Shown piece by piece: positions 36,166-48,171 of a stretch of 64,000 nucleotides of DNA; position 1 is the stretch's first letter, and each line of letters opens with the position of its first letter. Position numbers and translations under genes: made by a program. This DNA comes from Epiperipatus broadwayi. Its lineage: Eukaryota; Onychophora; Udeonychophora; Euonychophora; Peripatidae. Under the pieces are notes generated by a model. It saw only the letters and a list, made by a program, of their open reading frames with translations, did not search any database and had not been told where the DNA came from. The stretch spans positions 124,001 through 188,000 of the forward strand of contig JAQFVV010000505.1 in NCBI GenBank assembly GCA_028023455.1. The letters run 5' to 3'.

Positions 36166-38061
36166 TATATATAGGTCCATTTATTATTTATTGAATAGTT
36201 TATTGAAATATTTTGTATTAACAGACATGCATGTATGCACACATGTTTATTCCATTTACAATTTATTTATCTCTGTAAACTATAAACAATGTTAAGCATT
36301 TATTGTTTTGTTTTTCAATCTATTGAAATTATATGTGATTTAGTATTAGCAAATAACTCAAAATCAAAATTAAACTATTTGTATTATTGAAAATATTTAT
36401 CAGACCTTTAATTCATTCTTATTATTATTTTACTACTAATCAATTAATAAATTTATTAATCAATCAATTATTGCAGTGAATTTACTTAATATTAGAATAC
36501 ATTAAATATTTTGTATTTTGTCTTTACTATTTTGAACATATATATTCAGCAGGTTGATTGCTATCCCAATCTAGCTCCATGCGTAACTGCTTTTGAAGTA
36601 TGTGTGTGTGGCATCTATGTAATTGTTTCAGAATTATTTAAATGACCCTAAGGAGATGAGGTTTCATGATGATGATTATTAGTTTACTGATTTCCAGTAC
36701 ACCCTTAATATCAAATGGCCCTAAGCACTAATGATGATCAGCAATAATGTAATAATCCCATCACTTTTAGATATATACTTAAATTTTATAACTTTGTCTT
36801 TTGCATTACAAATGGCATTGGTTAACGATGATTAGCCTTAGAGTTTATAGTTTATCTCTCTTAAATTCAATCACAAAATAAACTGTCCAATTATTTGTTA
36901 CTGAGGCTATGTTTATCATTTATTAATTATACTTACTTCATATGATGATTTTCTGGTTCTTTACTCTTATTGCAATACGTTAAAAATAGTGACTGTCTTA
37001 TTTTCATATACTCATATAAACTTTTCTTCTTTCCATACCATTATAATATATTGCACACTGCACACAAGCATACCAGCAAATTATAAATGTAAAACAAATA
37101 ATCATAAACATTGTACAGAGACAATAAAAATTATGTTAACCTATCAAAAATATAATTACAATTGTCTAATGTTTAAACTACTTTAACTTTGATTTTATTC
37201 ATTTGACTGATATTCAAGCAAGAACTGATTATATGATGCTAATACAACTTACCAAGTTAATAATATATTTCTAAATATATATATATATATTGCACCTCTT
37301 CTCCATTATCTCACTGGTAGAGAATCCAATATCCCAATTAGTTCTATTATATGTGTTCCATTAAATTGTTTCTTTCATGGTCAATGTCTCTTTCTCCCAC
37401 TTAATAATAATTATTTTTAAATTTGATGCTTGTCTAACTCATAATTTTCAACCAGAGGATTTAAGTTAAGCCACAAACTGCACTCGCTGGAAAACTCAAA
37501 CTTGAATATATTACCATATATCAGTTTAGTTTGAATCATTATTTTATTCCTTCATTATATCACTAACATTTAATTTGCACAGACCATCAGCTGATATGCT
37601 TCATTTACTAGTTCAACATAATAGCATCATCTATGATCTATAACAAACATTTGTCCAAATCTGATCCCTTTAATTGTATATCAAAAATTTAAATACATTT
37701 TGATCATCCTAATGCCAAAACTTGCATAATATAAAGTTTTGGAAGATTTGCTGCAAGTGAGTGTCCAATAAATCTTAGAAGAAATGCCTTGATTTTAATT
37801 TTTATGGTAATTGGCTGTCTTGATTTAATGTCTAAATAAACTAGTCTAATATTCTTGAATATTTCAATTCACACCATGCCTAATAGTAGCTTAAAGAACA
37901 AGTCTCAACAAGAACAATGCTAATTATCTTTTTTTTTTTTGATAAGCTAAGATATATATTTATAATATAATTAATAGATTGCCCTGAATAGTTTGGTATA
38001 GTAATAGAATGGTAGACTTTGGGGTTCTGTTACTTCTAGCGCTCAAACTATTTATGAACTT

Positions 38062-38292
38062 GAACCATCAACCATCACATGATCACCATTCTTTATGCTT
38101 ACACAAGATGTTTTTCACAGAGACAAAACTCTCCATTCAGTAACATTTCTCAGTGTAAGCCAGAGTAATCAATAGATGCAGGAAGGTTTGAATAGACATT
38201 AGATAAAGATTTTATGCACAAACCATCCTGCATCATTGATTACTCTTGCTTGCACTGAGTGGTATTACTGTATGGAAAGTTTTGCCTCTGTG
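38062..38292. mobile_element. Retrozyme-like element D4 with 13-bp target duplication
   Basis: Flanked by perfect repeats TATTTATGAACTT (38049-38061 and 38293-38305). It contains an inverted D segment (CATCACATGATCACCATTCT ... CAGTGTAAGCCAGAG) and then a forward 3' end (TTTTATGCACAAACC ... GGAAAGTTTTGCCTCTG). The hammerhead-like core is lost between the two. Confidence 0.7.
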
Positions 38293-39056
38293 TATTTATG
38301 AACTTCTGAGTAATAAACTATTCAATTATTTTTTTATTAAAAAAAGAATAACTAGTTAACCATTGTATAATTCATTCAGATGTTAAATACTAGAAAATAT
38401 TTGTAATATTACCTAATAAATATATATAAATTTAAAAGGAATGTTACCTTTTAAAGTAAAGATTATAGATCAAAATGATTCCAAAGTTGGAAAAGTTAAA
38501 AAGATAAGTGGTATTAAATAAATACCAAAGGCGGTTTAAATTGAAAAAATTTAGAAAGTACAAAATAAACAAGTTTCAGAAGTAAAACCTAAAATAGCAA
38601 CAATTAAAATTAGCAAAAATATTAATCTGTAATAAAAGATTAAGAGTAAAATTTACCTATGTCCTATTCAAAGCTAATTTAATCAGCATTATGGCAGCTA
38701 AAATACAATAAAAAACAGCTTCATATTAAATAAAAAGTTTTACAATCAGCACTGGATCAATAATGGATGAAAGATCTAGCATTAGCCAATTTAAAGAAAT
38801 CTTAGTAAAAATAAAAAAAATAGAACATATTTTAAATCATCAAATTAAGCTAACTGAAATAAATCTCTAATTTTATGTGGTCATTGTGTTGAAGATTGTT
38901 TTTCAGTATGCCATTTTTACTTTTACAAAGGCAAAAATTCAGATCACATATGATAAAGAAGTCTTACTGGTGAAATAAAGTTATTATTATTATTACATTT
39001 CTATAATGGCCTAAAATGAGACTACCTGATAATAGAATAATGGATTAAATTCATGG

Positions 39057-39281
39057 TGGAATAAATAAATCTACTACAAAAAAGTTCAGTCTATATTCAT
39101 CCACACCAAAACTTATTGCAAACCATATTTATAGATGTAAAACTTTGACAAGATCTTTCAAATAAGTATGGAATAAATAAATCTATTACAAAGAAGGTCA
39201 GTCTATATTCATTCACACTAAAGCTTATTGCAAACCACATTTGGATGTAAAACTTTGACAAGATCTTTCAAATAAGTATCT
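39057..39281. repeat. Tandem duplication, period 112 bp
   Basis: TGGAATAAATAAATCTA starts both copies (39057 and 39169), and both end CAAGATCTTTCAAATAAGTA. There are several substitutions and a small deletion between copies. No coding sense was established. Confidence 0.8.
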
Positions 39282-40202
39282 TTCTCAACAAATTTTCTGA
39301 ATTACCATCTAACATGATTTAAAACTTGAAGAAATACTATAGACACACAATGTAATTTGCCTATGGATCTGTATTTATAATAATTATTGACAAAAGTTGT
39401 CCTGTTGCACATTTCAAATGTTTTGAGATAAGACATTGAATAAAAAAAGATAGTGGTCTTCAATATCTCATTAAAAAGCTACGGCATTCAACTGGCATAA
39501 AAAAAAAAATTGATATTTTTTCAAATACAGTAATCTATAAAATGCAAAAAGAGGTTTAAAATAAGGACAAACTTATGTCAATTTTACCATTATAGTTACA
39601 GAAATAGTTGTGTCATTGGCTAAAAATTATAAAAATTTTGACCAGTCCAAGTATATTGTCCAGAATGGATGAATCAGATGTAATTGATCAATAGCTAATC
39701 CTTTATGGTTTAGAATCAACAACTCTCAACATCTATATAAAATATTTTAATAAATTTACAATTAACAAATTATTATGTAGAACACCATTATATGTTCAAT
39801 GTGGACAAAATATTTGTAGTTCATAGATGTGTAGCTACATCATTAGATCTAATGATCACATGACCACCACTCGCCTGTTTTAGATCTAATGATAAGTAAT
39901 CTACACTATTGAAAATTTTAAATCTGTTCTCATGATAATTATAATAAATTAGTGTTAATAGTCTGCCTGACAATTAGATATAATTACTTCTACATTTATA
40001 AATATGGGGAAAGAAAGTTCATTAGAAGATAGGATGCTGTTTGTCTAAGTGTATAATCTCTCGTCTTTAACAATGTATTCTCCTGTGTAAATGAGTTTAT
40101 TTGTAAATAAATATCTCAAAAAAACACAAATTTCAATTGCAATTTAATCTTGGGTTAGATAATCATCATTTATCTTTAAACTTGGTTATAATTTCTCTAT
40201 TC

Positions 40203-40635
40203 AATAAGTGCAGTAAGAGAAAATATTTAAAATCTCTATCTAAAATATTCTTATCCCCAGACAAATTGGTTTCGAGCTTATGGCTCACCTCAGTGAGGAA
40301 TTAGAACATTCAGACACTAGATCTAAAATATCAACTCAAAACCCAGCACTCATTTAATACATAACTATTGAGAAGAAAATCTGAAATAAGTGCTGGGTTT
40401 TGAGTTGATATTTTAGATCTAGTGTCTGAATGTTTTTTCCTCACTGAAGTGAGTCATAAACTCGAACCCAATTGTTCTGGGGACAAGAATATTCTAGAGA
40501 TTTTAAATATTTTCTCTCACCGCACTTATTAAATAAGAGCTTGTTTGAACTATTGGTACACTCCCTATAGTACATATTTGTAAATACAAGCTTTTTAAAA
40601 GCAACGTTGCGTTATATGACTTGCTTTTGACTATT
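40203..40635. mobile_element. Retrozyme-like element E2, inverted dimer with 12-bp target duplication
   Basis: ATTTCTCTATTC flanks it on both sides (40191-40202 and 40636-40647). The left part is an inverted E segment and the right part a forward E segment, meeting near 40386. The forward part ends with the unit tail matching E1 (TTGTAAATACAAGC, then GACTTGCTTTT). Each half carries a core: the left (minus) has CTGAGGT, GAGC/GCTC, GAAAC, and the right (plus) has CTGAAGT, GAGT/ACTC, GAACC. Helix II is thus preserved by compensatory change. Confidence 0.65.
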
Positions 40636-41255
40636 ATTTCTCTATTCTATATCTTTAGAAACTTTTACAGAATTAGAAAACAATTTGCAAATAAATCATA
40701 TTATCTTGATATATACTTTTATCTACCATAAATTGGATTATAATTCCTGGTGCCATTTTTATAAATTTTATTAATAATATCAATTTAAAATTCCTTAATT
40801 TTCTTAGCACATATATATAATCCAAATATGCATATCACTAAACTAGATACAAAATTTAACTAACAAGCTAATCAAATTAACAGTAATATTTAATTATAAT
40901 CTTTGACACATTACATTCTAAAATAATCATGTAATTAGCTCTTCCAAAGCAATTGTTTGTGACCTCATTATCACTCATCAGTTAGCAATGCACTTTCTGC
41001 TAGTGCATTTCAATATATGGTGCAAAGCCTTTTTCATATAAATGTCAAATTCAGGATTATTCTGATCTTAAAGCACGAAATAATCACAAAACACATCTTA
41101 TAAATCTAAAAATTAAAATTAACTATAAATTTTAACATTTTAAATATTAATTAATATTAATCATTATCTCAGAGAGCAGAATAGCCTGTCATTTCTCTGT
41201 GTTATCAAAAGTTGCAAATGAATAGTGCAAGCAATTTTATTATAATAGCTTATAT

Positions 41256-41710
41256 CAGAGATGGGCAATTGTTTTGGCTCAGGGATCGCAGAGGTTGGCG
41301 GAGGGCCGCATCAGGGGCCACTTTGTGGAAGCGAAGGTTAGTGGAGGACCGCAACTTTTTTTCATGACACAATAAACTCACTGCTTTATTCCCTGTATTA
41401 CCAAAGAAATATTTGTTTGTCCATTCTTCACTGAACACACGACATTCATCACCGATTTTACATTTTTTCGGAGGGTTCATGGTTTCACTGAAGTTGGAAA
41501 TGTATATATTTGCTAATGCAAAGACAAAATTGAAATTAACCAGATCAACTGGAAAAGCATTGCACATCATATCTACACTGCGCATGTGTATTGCCATGGC
41601 CATCCTAGTGGAAAATACAAGATGAATCTTCGCTCGTGCATGGGAAGGAAATCACAGTTCAGGGCAGATTTTTGTGATTCTCTTGACGGGCCGCTATTTG
41701 CCCACCCCTG
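41256..41710 (-). mobile_element. Internally deleted hAT transposon with perfect 8-bp target duplication
   Basis: GCTTATAT occurs immediately on both sides (41248-41255 and 41711-41718). The ends are inverted: CAGAGATGGGCAA at the left and CAGGGGTGGGCAA read inward from the right, the classic hAT terminus. An 8-bp duplication is diagnostic of hAT. A remnant of the transposase N-terminus is on the minus strand. At 455 bp it is non-autonomous. Confidence 0.92.
41370..41480 (-). pseudogene. hAT transposase N-terminal zinc-finger remnant
   Basis: From an ATG at 41480 the minus strand reads MNPPKKCKIGDECRVFSEEW then TNKYFFGNTGNKAVSLLCHE. This is like the N-terminal finger of ZBED/GTF2IRD2-type hAT proteins (CR.F...W...YFF......CL.C). 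After the LLCHEK segment the frame runs into terminal-repeat sequence, so the finger is cut off by the internal deletion and the catalytic domain is absent. Confidence 0.7.
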
Positions 41711-42345
41711 GCTTATATATTTATATTTATTCCAGTTTAACAGCATGCATAATTGGGTTATAATATAGTAGTTTAATTAATATTTAAGGTGTTAAAATTT
41801 GTAGCTGGTTTCAATTTTCCCTTAACCTAATTTGTCACAAGTTATAGTTATACGTTGGACAATTTCATCATCTAATTGGATTGTTAAATAATTTTAGAAA
41901 AATTCACATTTTACTTATATTTTTCAAAATACTTTCAATTATTAGTAATAATTATTGCACTGGCTAATATTAAACATAATATTTTAAATTAGTATTATTC
42001 TTTCTTCTTCGGGTACAACTAGCCTGACCATATTTAATACAGGAATATTGAAATGGTGATTTCTAGATTCATGAATACGAAATTTAAAATAATTCTTTAA
42101 ACAATTAGACTACCTTTTAATGGCAACAATCAATAAAAATTTTATACATTTATCTGTGCGGGTCATCATGACTTCTCCATTTTTTCTTTTTAAGGGAAAA
42201 ATTGATGAGTGATTTATAATATTATGTATAAGTAAGAAAACATGAATATTGATCAGAGAAAAAAGTAAAAAAAAATTTTTAAAGAAGCTGCTCACATGAC
42301 AATGGCAAATAATTCCATAAATTAGAGTAATTATAAATTTATTAA

Positions 42346-42470
42346 ACACACATTAATTACGTAAGTAATATTTACTGAGGCTATCACCTCGAGAATATAC
42401 ATGTAAACATGCGATAGTAGGGACCTCTACAGGTGTTTAACCACAAGCTTACGCTATGGAAGAAAAGAGA
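42346..42470 (+). repeat. Family G, second copy
   Basis: ATTACGTAAGTAATAT then GAGGCTATCACCTCGAGA and GCGATAGTAGGGACCTCT correspond to the palindrome at 24797-24950 and its right flank. This copy is not palindromic. Confidence 0.55.
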
Positions 42471-42489
42471 GGAACTTCTTTACTTCAAC

Positions 42490-42616
42490 CTACTTTCTAT
42501 TTAAATAGGGGAAGCTGAAGCAGTTAGATCTGCGAGCATGAAGCTATTCAATACTTCACTGATTAATAATTGATCTTTAAAAACCACTTGTTAAACAAAA
42601 AGAAGGCCCTCACAGG
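42490..42616 (+). promoter_or_regulatory. Core-promoter-like block with 5' exon-like sequence
   Basis: TATTTAAATA (about 42497-42506) is followed 25-30 bases later by GCAGTTAGATCTGC, an initiator-like site. Then comes about 85 bases of non-A+T-rich sequence and a good donor CACAG/GTAAGTATA. A short upstream-type ORF (ATGAAGCTATTC..., 11 codons) lies within. No downstream exon was linked, so this is only a candidate transcription start. Confidence 0.25.
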
Positions 42617-42904
42617 TAAGTATAAAAAAAATTCTAAATATCATATATAAAAACATTTCTTGAACTTCTTATAAACATGTGCACTTGTTTTGTGTAGCTC
42701 ATACAACTTTTACATAAAAATTGTTCATGAATTTTTGACAATGAACATAAAATATGATCAAAACCAAAAGTTAAAATTTTGTAGAAAAGTAATATAATTC
42801 ATATAAAATAAATGCAAGCTATTATAAGGAGAGGGATTTTTTGTTAAATATATATGTATGGATAAAAATGATATAATCTTAATACTCTAAAATTTCTGTC
42901 TGAT

Positions 42905-42985
42905 CCTTTGGCAGGATAGCTTAGTTAGTTAAGATGTTATCTTAAGATGGATATTCATGAATCTAAAAGTCACCATTACAATTTC
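42905..42985 (+). repeat. Weak tRNA-like sequence
   Basis: GGATAGCTTAGTTAGTTAAG resembles an A box and D arm, and a diverged ATTCATGAATC sits in the B-box position. The arms pair poorly. Confidence 0.25.
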
Positions 42986-44754
42986 TACACTAGTTCTACT
43001 TTTAGTCAAACCAGTAACACTTAAAGAAGAAAGGTAAATAATAGTACTGGAAATGTGTTCTATGATGCGTCATCAATAATATATGAGCAAAAATCTGAAT
43101 GACCCAATTCCCTTAAGCTTGTAATATAGTGTCTGAACCTACCCTAGCGTCTCTCTGAGGAGTGCCAAAGCACGAAACCATGGTCAGAGATTTGGGGGGT
43201 GGGGGTTCCTGACAGAAATATTTTAAATGCTTGCTCTGGCTAAGCATTTATCACAAAGCTTGTTGGGGAATTGGCAATTCTCATAAAGTCTGAATCTTTC
43301 TAAAAATATTTAACAGTTCGACCTAGATGTTGGAAATAATCCAACATATAATTACAAGTAAATAATTAACTTTGTAAGACTGCATCATGATTGAAAATCA
43401 GACCAATCTTCAATCTGATATTTATATAAAAAAAAAGCCTTTACATATTACAGTGACTATTCTAACAAATAGTTCACTACCAATTGATAAGTTAAATCAT
43501 GATATAATTGTATTGAGAAAAGTGATAGGCTGATTGCTTTAATGTAATGTCAAAAATTATAAATAAATATTATGATAAATTGGCAGGATGATTACATAAA
43601 CTCTGGTAATAAATTAATTTATATTGTATATATATAATATTAATAATTCTGTGCTAACACACGTGTTAGAGAAGCTTAATTTTGTTTAGATGTTTATATA
43701 TGCTAGCGCTTTAGAAGCTCTTAGACTTCATAATCATAGCTGAGTGCAGTCAAAGGCAATGAGGAGTATTGTAATTTATGCATTAATTCTATAAATAGGA
43801 AGGACATCTGTTTCACCATTTCAAAAAGATGAACAAATTAATCAAAACAAAAGAAAACACCATGACCTATGACAAAATGAACAGCAAACTTGTATGTATA
43901 TGTATGTGTGTGTGCCTAAATGAGTCCAGTCCACACATGATTCATATGTACATGAAGCTTACAAAAATTACTTGTATTTCTTCAAAAATCCATTATAACA
44001 CTAAAAAAATTTCCTGTTATTATTTGTTAAATAACTAATTATAATTTCAATTATTCATATAATTAATTTAGTTATAAAAGGTTATTGAATCAAGTTCAAA
44101 AATCTAAAATGATTTTTTTTTTTGTCTTAAGAATATGTTAGTAAAACTGAATTTTCAGATGTTACATAGTATTCACTTTTCTGGTTTTGAATAGGAAACT
44201 TTTTTAAAAATCTTGTTCTAGTTTTCCTAGTTTTAATTTTTCAAAAAAAAAACAAAAAAACAAATACATTTTACAAGAAGGTCAGATTATAATAAATGCT
44301 AATACTTATCTGAAATGATATATATAATATTTTATTTCCAATTATCTATCATTAGACAAGTTTCATACATCACTTCAACCCTCTCTGACAAAAGTTTTAT
44401 CCTTTTTTTAAATTCTCATGATTACATTCCTTCCCTTGATCATTTATGAACTTCTTTTCACTTTTCCCCAAAATCTTTTATAATTTCTCTAACTCAAATC
44501 ATATACTCATTCTTTTTATTTCTAAAATCAAATTATAATTTTTTTTTTGATAATAGTCCATATGTTGAATTTATTCTTTTAAATTTTTTTCTTTTTTTTA
44601 GTCATTAGCGTTCTTTTCCATACAAAGTTATATCTCAAACAAGCTTCTTTCTCAAACCTAATTTGAGTAACAAGTAGAATTCTGAATTCTTTATTAAGTT
44701 TATCTTTTCTTATTGCATTATGTTCTTTATTACTTTATACAATGCTTTTTTACA

Positions 44755-44878
44755 ATCCACTAGACAGTTTCGATTGCCCTAGCAATCTTCTTCAGAACCT
44801 CTACTTATACTTCCAAGTTCTGAAGAAGATTGTTAGGACAATCGAAACTGTCTAGTGGGTTGTAAAAAAACATTATAA
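44755..44878. repeat. Foldback of two F-type hammerhead-like motifs
   Basis: The inverted copies face each other. Minus 44795-44767: CTGAAGA, A, GATTGC/GCAATC around TAGG, GAAAC. Plus 44820-44848: CTGAAGA, A, GATTG/CAATC around TTAGGA, GAAAC. Both are flanked by ACTGTCTAGTGGGTTGTA-like sequence. These helices differ from the GACTG/CAGTC copies by paired changes. Confidence 0.7.
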
Positions 44879-45209
44879 AAAAGAATAAAAATCATAGATG
44901 ATATTAATATTACATAATTTTTTATTCTATTATAAAAATCATTTTAAACTGCAGTAACAATTTAATTTCTATGGCACTATTTTCATCAACAGTTAATAAT
45001 CTTTCTTACAACATTTATAAGAATTAATCTACCTTAAACATTTTTGCTGAATATATTAATATTAAAGTGTTTGAAATTATAATATAATTATTTTTTAAAA
45101 CTGTTTTTCTTCAAGGTATTCAATTTCATTTCACTTCACAAATACTGTTCACTCGAAAAAGCTTTTAATAATTACTTTAAAAATTGTTTTTATTTTTTAG
45201 TTTATTCTA

Positions 45210-45702
45210 TACTTGCACTGAGTGGCACTACTGTATGGAGAGTTTTTGCCTGTTTTAACAGCTTGAGAAAGCATAATAAATGGTGATCATGTGATGTTTA
45301 GAGATTTAATACCAATCCTGCCCAATAGGATAACGGTGGCTATGGTTATTAAAGAACCAAAGACACCAAAATGTATAGATACTGAACTGAATTCAGATCT
45401 ATATGACTGCATAAGCAAATGAGATTGGATTGAAAATATTGTTTTCAATTTTAGACTTGTAGCTTTATAGTTAAATAAAAAGGTACAAGGTGGCTGCTGG
45501 AGGGTTGCATCAGATCCTAAGATCTAGGTGCAGTGCTCTCACAGCAAAGGCTCCTCACTGATGAAAGCCACAATATAAAAACTAGTCTGGGGATATTGGA
45601 TGAATAAGCACTAGATATTAATTTTATGCACAAATTATGCATCCATTGATTACTCAGGATTGCACTGAGTGGCGCTACTGTATGGAGAGTTTTTGCCTCT
45701 GT
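45210..45702 (+). mobile_element. Retrozyme-like element D5, more than one tandem unit, with target duplication
   Basis: TTTATTCTA flanks it (45201-45209 and 45703-45711). It starts inside a unit (TTGCACTGAGTGG ... GTTTTTGCCTG), passes the unit junction (TTTTAACAGCTTGAG), and then runs through a complete unit of about 450 bp. That unit includes CTGATGA at about 45569, a degraded GAAAC, CTAGT/ACTAG, and finally the same TTGCACTGAGTGG ... GTTTTTGCCTC end. The same 60-bp end therefore appears twice about 449 bp apart, showing a tandem or circular template. Confidence 0.72.
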
Positions 45703-45865
45703 TTTATTCTAACTTGTTTTAATAAAGTTGAATATTAATTTAAGATGTATTATGTATTTAGTTATGTTTAATCTACAATGTTTAATAGCCTATTTAGGAA
45801 TGATATGTTGCTCAGAAGTTACATAAAGTATATTCGAGCACCAGATGTGAAAGAGTTAAGAGTTG

Positions 45866-45925
45866 CAGTACACAGACCCTGAGTTCCAGAGCCTGTCACT
45901 CTATCATTGCACTAAGCAAACTAAA
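45866..45925 (-). repeat. tRNA-like sequence, possible SINE head
   Basis: The minus strand has TTGCTTAGTGCAATGATAGA followed by an arm GGCTCTGGAACTC and a GGGTCTGTGTACTGC segment. The spacing is tRNA-like but the B box is degenerate. Confidence 0.3.
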
Positions 45926-47372
45926 GAGGGCAATAATAATCAATTTTTTTTCTCTTAGAATTCATAAGACATTCCAGCACTTGAAGTGACTGACTTGGAC
46001 CACTATTCAAAGATCTTGAGCTCTATAATCAACCACTGTGCTTTTGCACTAAATCATGTAGGAGGGCAAATACTTAATGCTATTAAATATTAACACTTCA
46101 CTTTTTTTTTAGTTTTTAAATCAATACCTAATAAATCTTTGATAGTTATTCAAGACTGCATATCTTTTTAGCATCAATTTCTTCTTTTCAAATCACTACT
46201 GCTACAATCTATTTTTAAAATAATATATATATACTGAATAAGGAAAGAGCTTTTAAATAGCCCATTTTAGGGCAAGTTTCTCCAACAACCTCTCATCCCC
46301 CAAAAAAATGAATTGTCATTATTCACCAGTCAGGCCTATTCTTGATAGTGTGCAGATTTGAATGGTGTTCCATTCTAGCTTTATTTTCCAGTTAAAAACA
46401 ACTAAATATCTATTAACCAACCAATCTAATAAATAAGTCACTATCTGCCCTTGGCTCAGCTACCTAAAAAAAAAAAATATAAACCTGATCAGAACCTGAA
46501 AAAATATCTGACCTGGTTTGAATTCTAAATCATTAGTATAGCAAAATGATATGATCACCACTATAGTACAAAGCCTTTCTCAATATCTACATATTAAATA
46601 AATAACACACACACAAAAAAAAACACCAAAGTATTTTATGAAAATTTTTTTAATCATTAGCAAAAAAACTACTAGTTAAAAAATAATAATTATCAATTTC
46701 CGCAATAGCAAAGTATAAAATATTAATTAAATAAAGATTTAAAAATTTTAACAATGATAATTTAAGACAGAATTTCTAACGACTTCTGCATAAATTCTTC
46801 AAATGCCATTTCAAATTTGGAAATCCATTGAAACCTTAACAAAGTAGATGTCATGATAAGAGATTTATTAGTTAGATAAATTATAGTACTATAACTTTTG
46901 ATCAAAATATTTTTCTTTTCTGGAAAGTTTTTTTTTAAAAACTTTATCTTAGCTTATAAAACAAAAAAGCTGAAGCTTGTTTATTTTGATGAGTCCAAAA
47001 TAATGTAATTTTTGGTAGAACAGTATTTTTTTTACTGTATGTTCTTTCAGTGCCCTTTATTGAGAATATTTAGTCATAAAAACTGCTAATATATCTTTCA
47101 ATATATGTATGCATACATACCTCCATTTTAAATAAGAGTAAAGATTTGAACTTTAAAAACACATAACCTTTGTAGAAAATCTTTATATGTACAAGAATTG
47201 TTCTTTTTCATTCTACTCTAGACCTATTAACTTAAATTTGAGTAATCACTGGATAATGTATGATATGGTATTATAAGATCCTCATCTTCAAATCAATCAA
47301 TTTCTGGAAATGGGAATTTTATAGTATTATGGTGCCCATTGACTATTCAAGCTTATAGTAAATAGTTCTGGA

Positions 47373-48171
47373 CAAATCCATTTACTTCTGCTTCTAATCA
47401 CGACTCAATCCTTTTTTCTTTTCAAAAATATACAGTACATATAGCCATATAATTCTATAATTAAAAAATCACTTCTTTTCTTTTCAAAAACTTTATTTGA
47501 TGTATATATATATCCACTTATTTCCAACGTTTCGACTATCTTTACTCTATAGTCATTTTCAAGGATCTAGAAAAAACATTACATTATAAACAAACTTCAC
47601 ATAATAAAAACAAAAATAATCAAAAACAATATTAAGCATATAAACCCCATGAAATTTAAAAATAAATAAAATACATTAAAATCAATTAAATTAAAAACAC
47701 AAAACATACACCACACTTACTTGACTCCCTTCTCAAAAAACTTTCCCTTTTTACATTTTTTATCCAAAAAACCAATTGTTACAATAAAAAACTTATTTCC
47801 TTTTTCTTTCTTATATACTTCAAAAATGAATTTATTTCCAAAAATAATTCTTTATTCATGTCTTATCCAATTCTATTTAAAACAGGTTTATATCTTTTTA
47901 TATATAAACTCTCTTTTACCATTCTTTCTTTATACAATCTAACCCCCTCCAACATTTTAATCTTAAAATCTGTATGTCCAATTTCCTTACTATGTATATT
48001 TACATTAGAATTCCTATCTCTCAAATGCTGTTTCAATCTTGTCTCTAATTTATTCTTTGTTGTACCAATATATGATACATCTTTATTCTCTTTTTTACTG
48101 CTGTTTGCAAGCCACATTGCAATCTTTGATCCCCATCTCACGGTTCTTTTTATCATGATAAGCATAAGCAC
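47373..48171 (-). mobile_element. 5'-truncated Penelope-like element
   Basis: On the minus strand a GIY-YIG coding end (to 47863) is followed by about 490 bp of 3' untranslated sequence. That sequence matches the arms of the 8088-8847 palindrome, including the GACTAT/ATAGTC + GAAACG helix near 47530. The 5' breakpoint is around 48095, where homology to the GIY-YIG domain ends. This is the best-preserved PLE copy in the window. Confidence 0.78.
47863..48171 (-). pseudogene. PLE GIY-YIG endonuclease domain, 5'-truncated
   Basis: A 102-codon open frame. The first 27 or so residues are unrelated sequence upstream of the breakpoint. From about residue 30 it is a clean GIY-YIG nuclease of Penelope type: VSYIGTTKNKLETRLKQHL (motif Y-I-G and the conserved arginine), then a histidine-containing NIHSKEIGHTDF, then ERMVKESLYIKRYKPVLN. 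The last contains the catalytic glutamate (KES) and the terminal asparagine. In intact elements this domain is fused behind the reverse transcriptase and nicks the target DNA (family knowledge). Here the RT is missing, so the copy cannot act alone, but the domain itself shows no broken key residue. Confidence 0.8.

Noticed and set aside
35889-36242. 117-codon minus-strand frame
   Set aside because: It is the reverse shadow of the plus-strand RTE LINE 3' end, whose protein motifs are recognisable.
41413-41768. Plus-strand frames inside the hAT element
   Set aside because: The meaningful reading is the minus-strand transposase N-terminus. The plus-strand frames have no motifs.
42346-42420. Spliced-leader RNA gene suggested by GTAAGT near a conserved core
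   Set aside because: No Sm site, no tandem array and no fitting stem-loops were seen. The similarity to 24797-24950 is better explained as a dispersed repeat.
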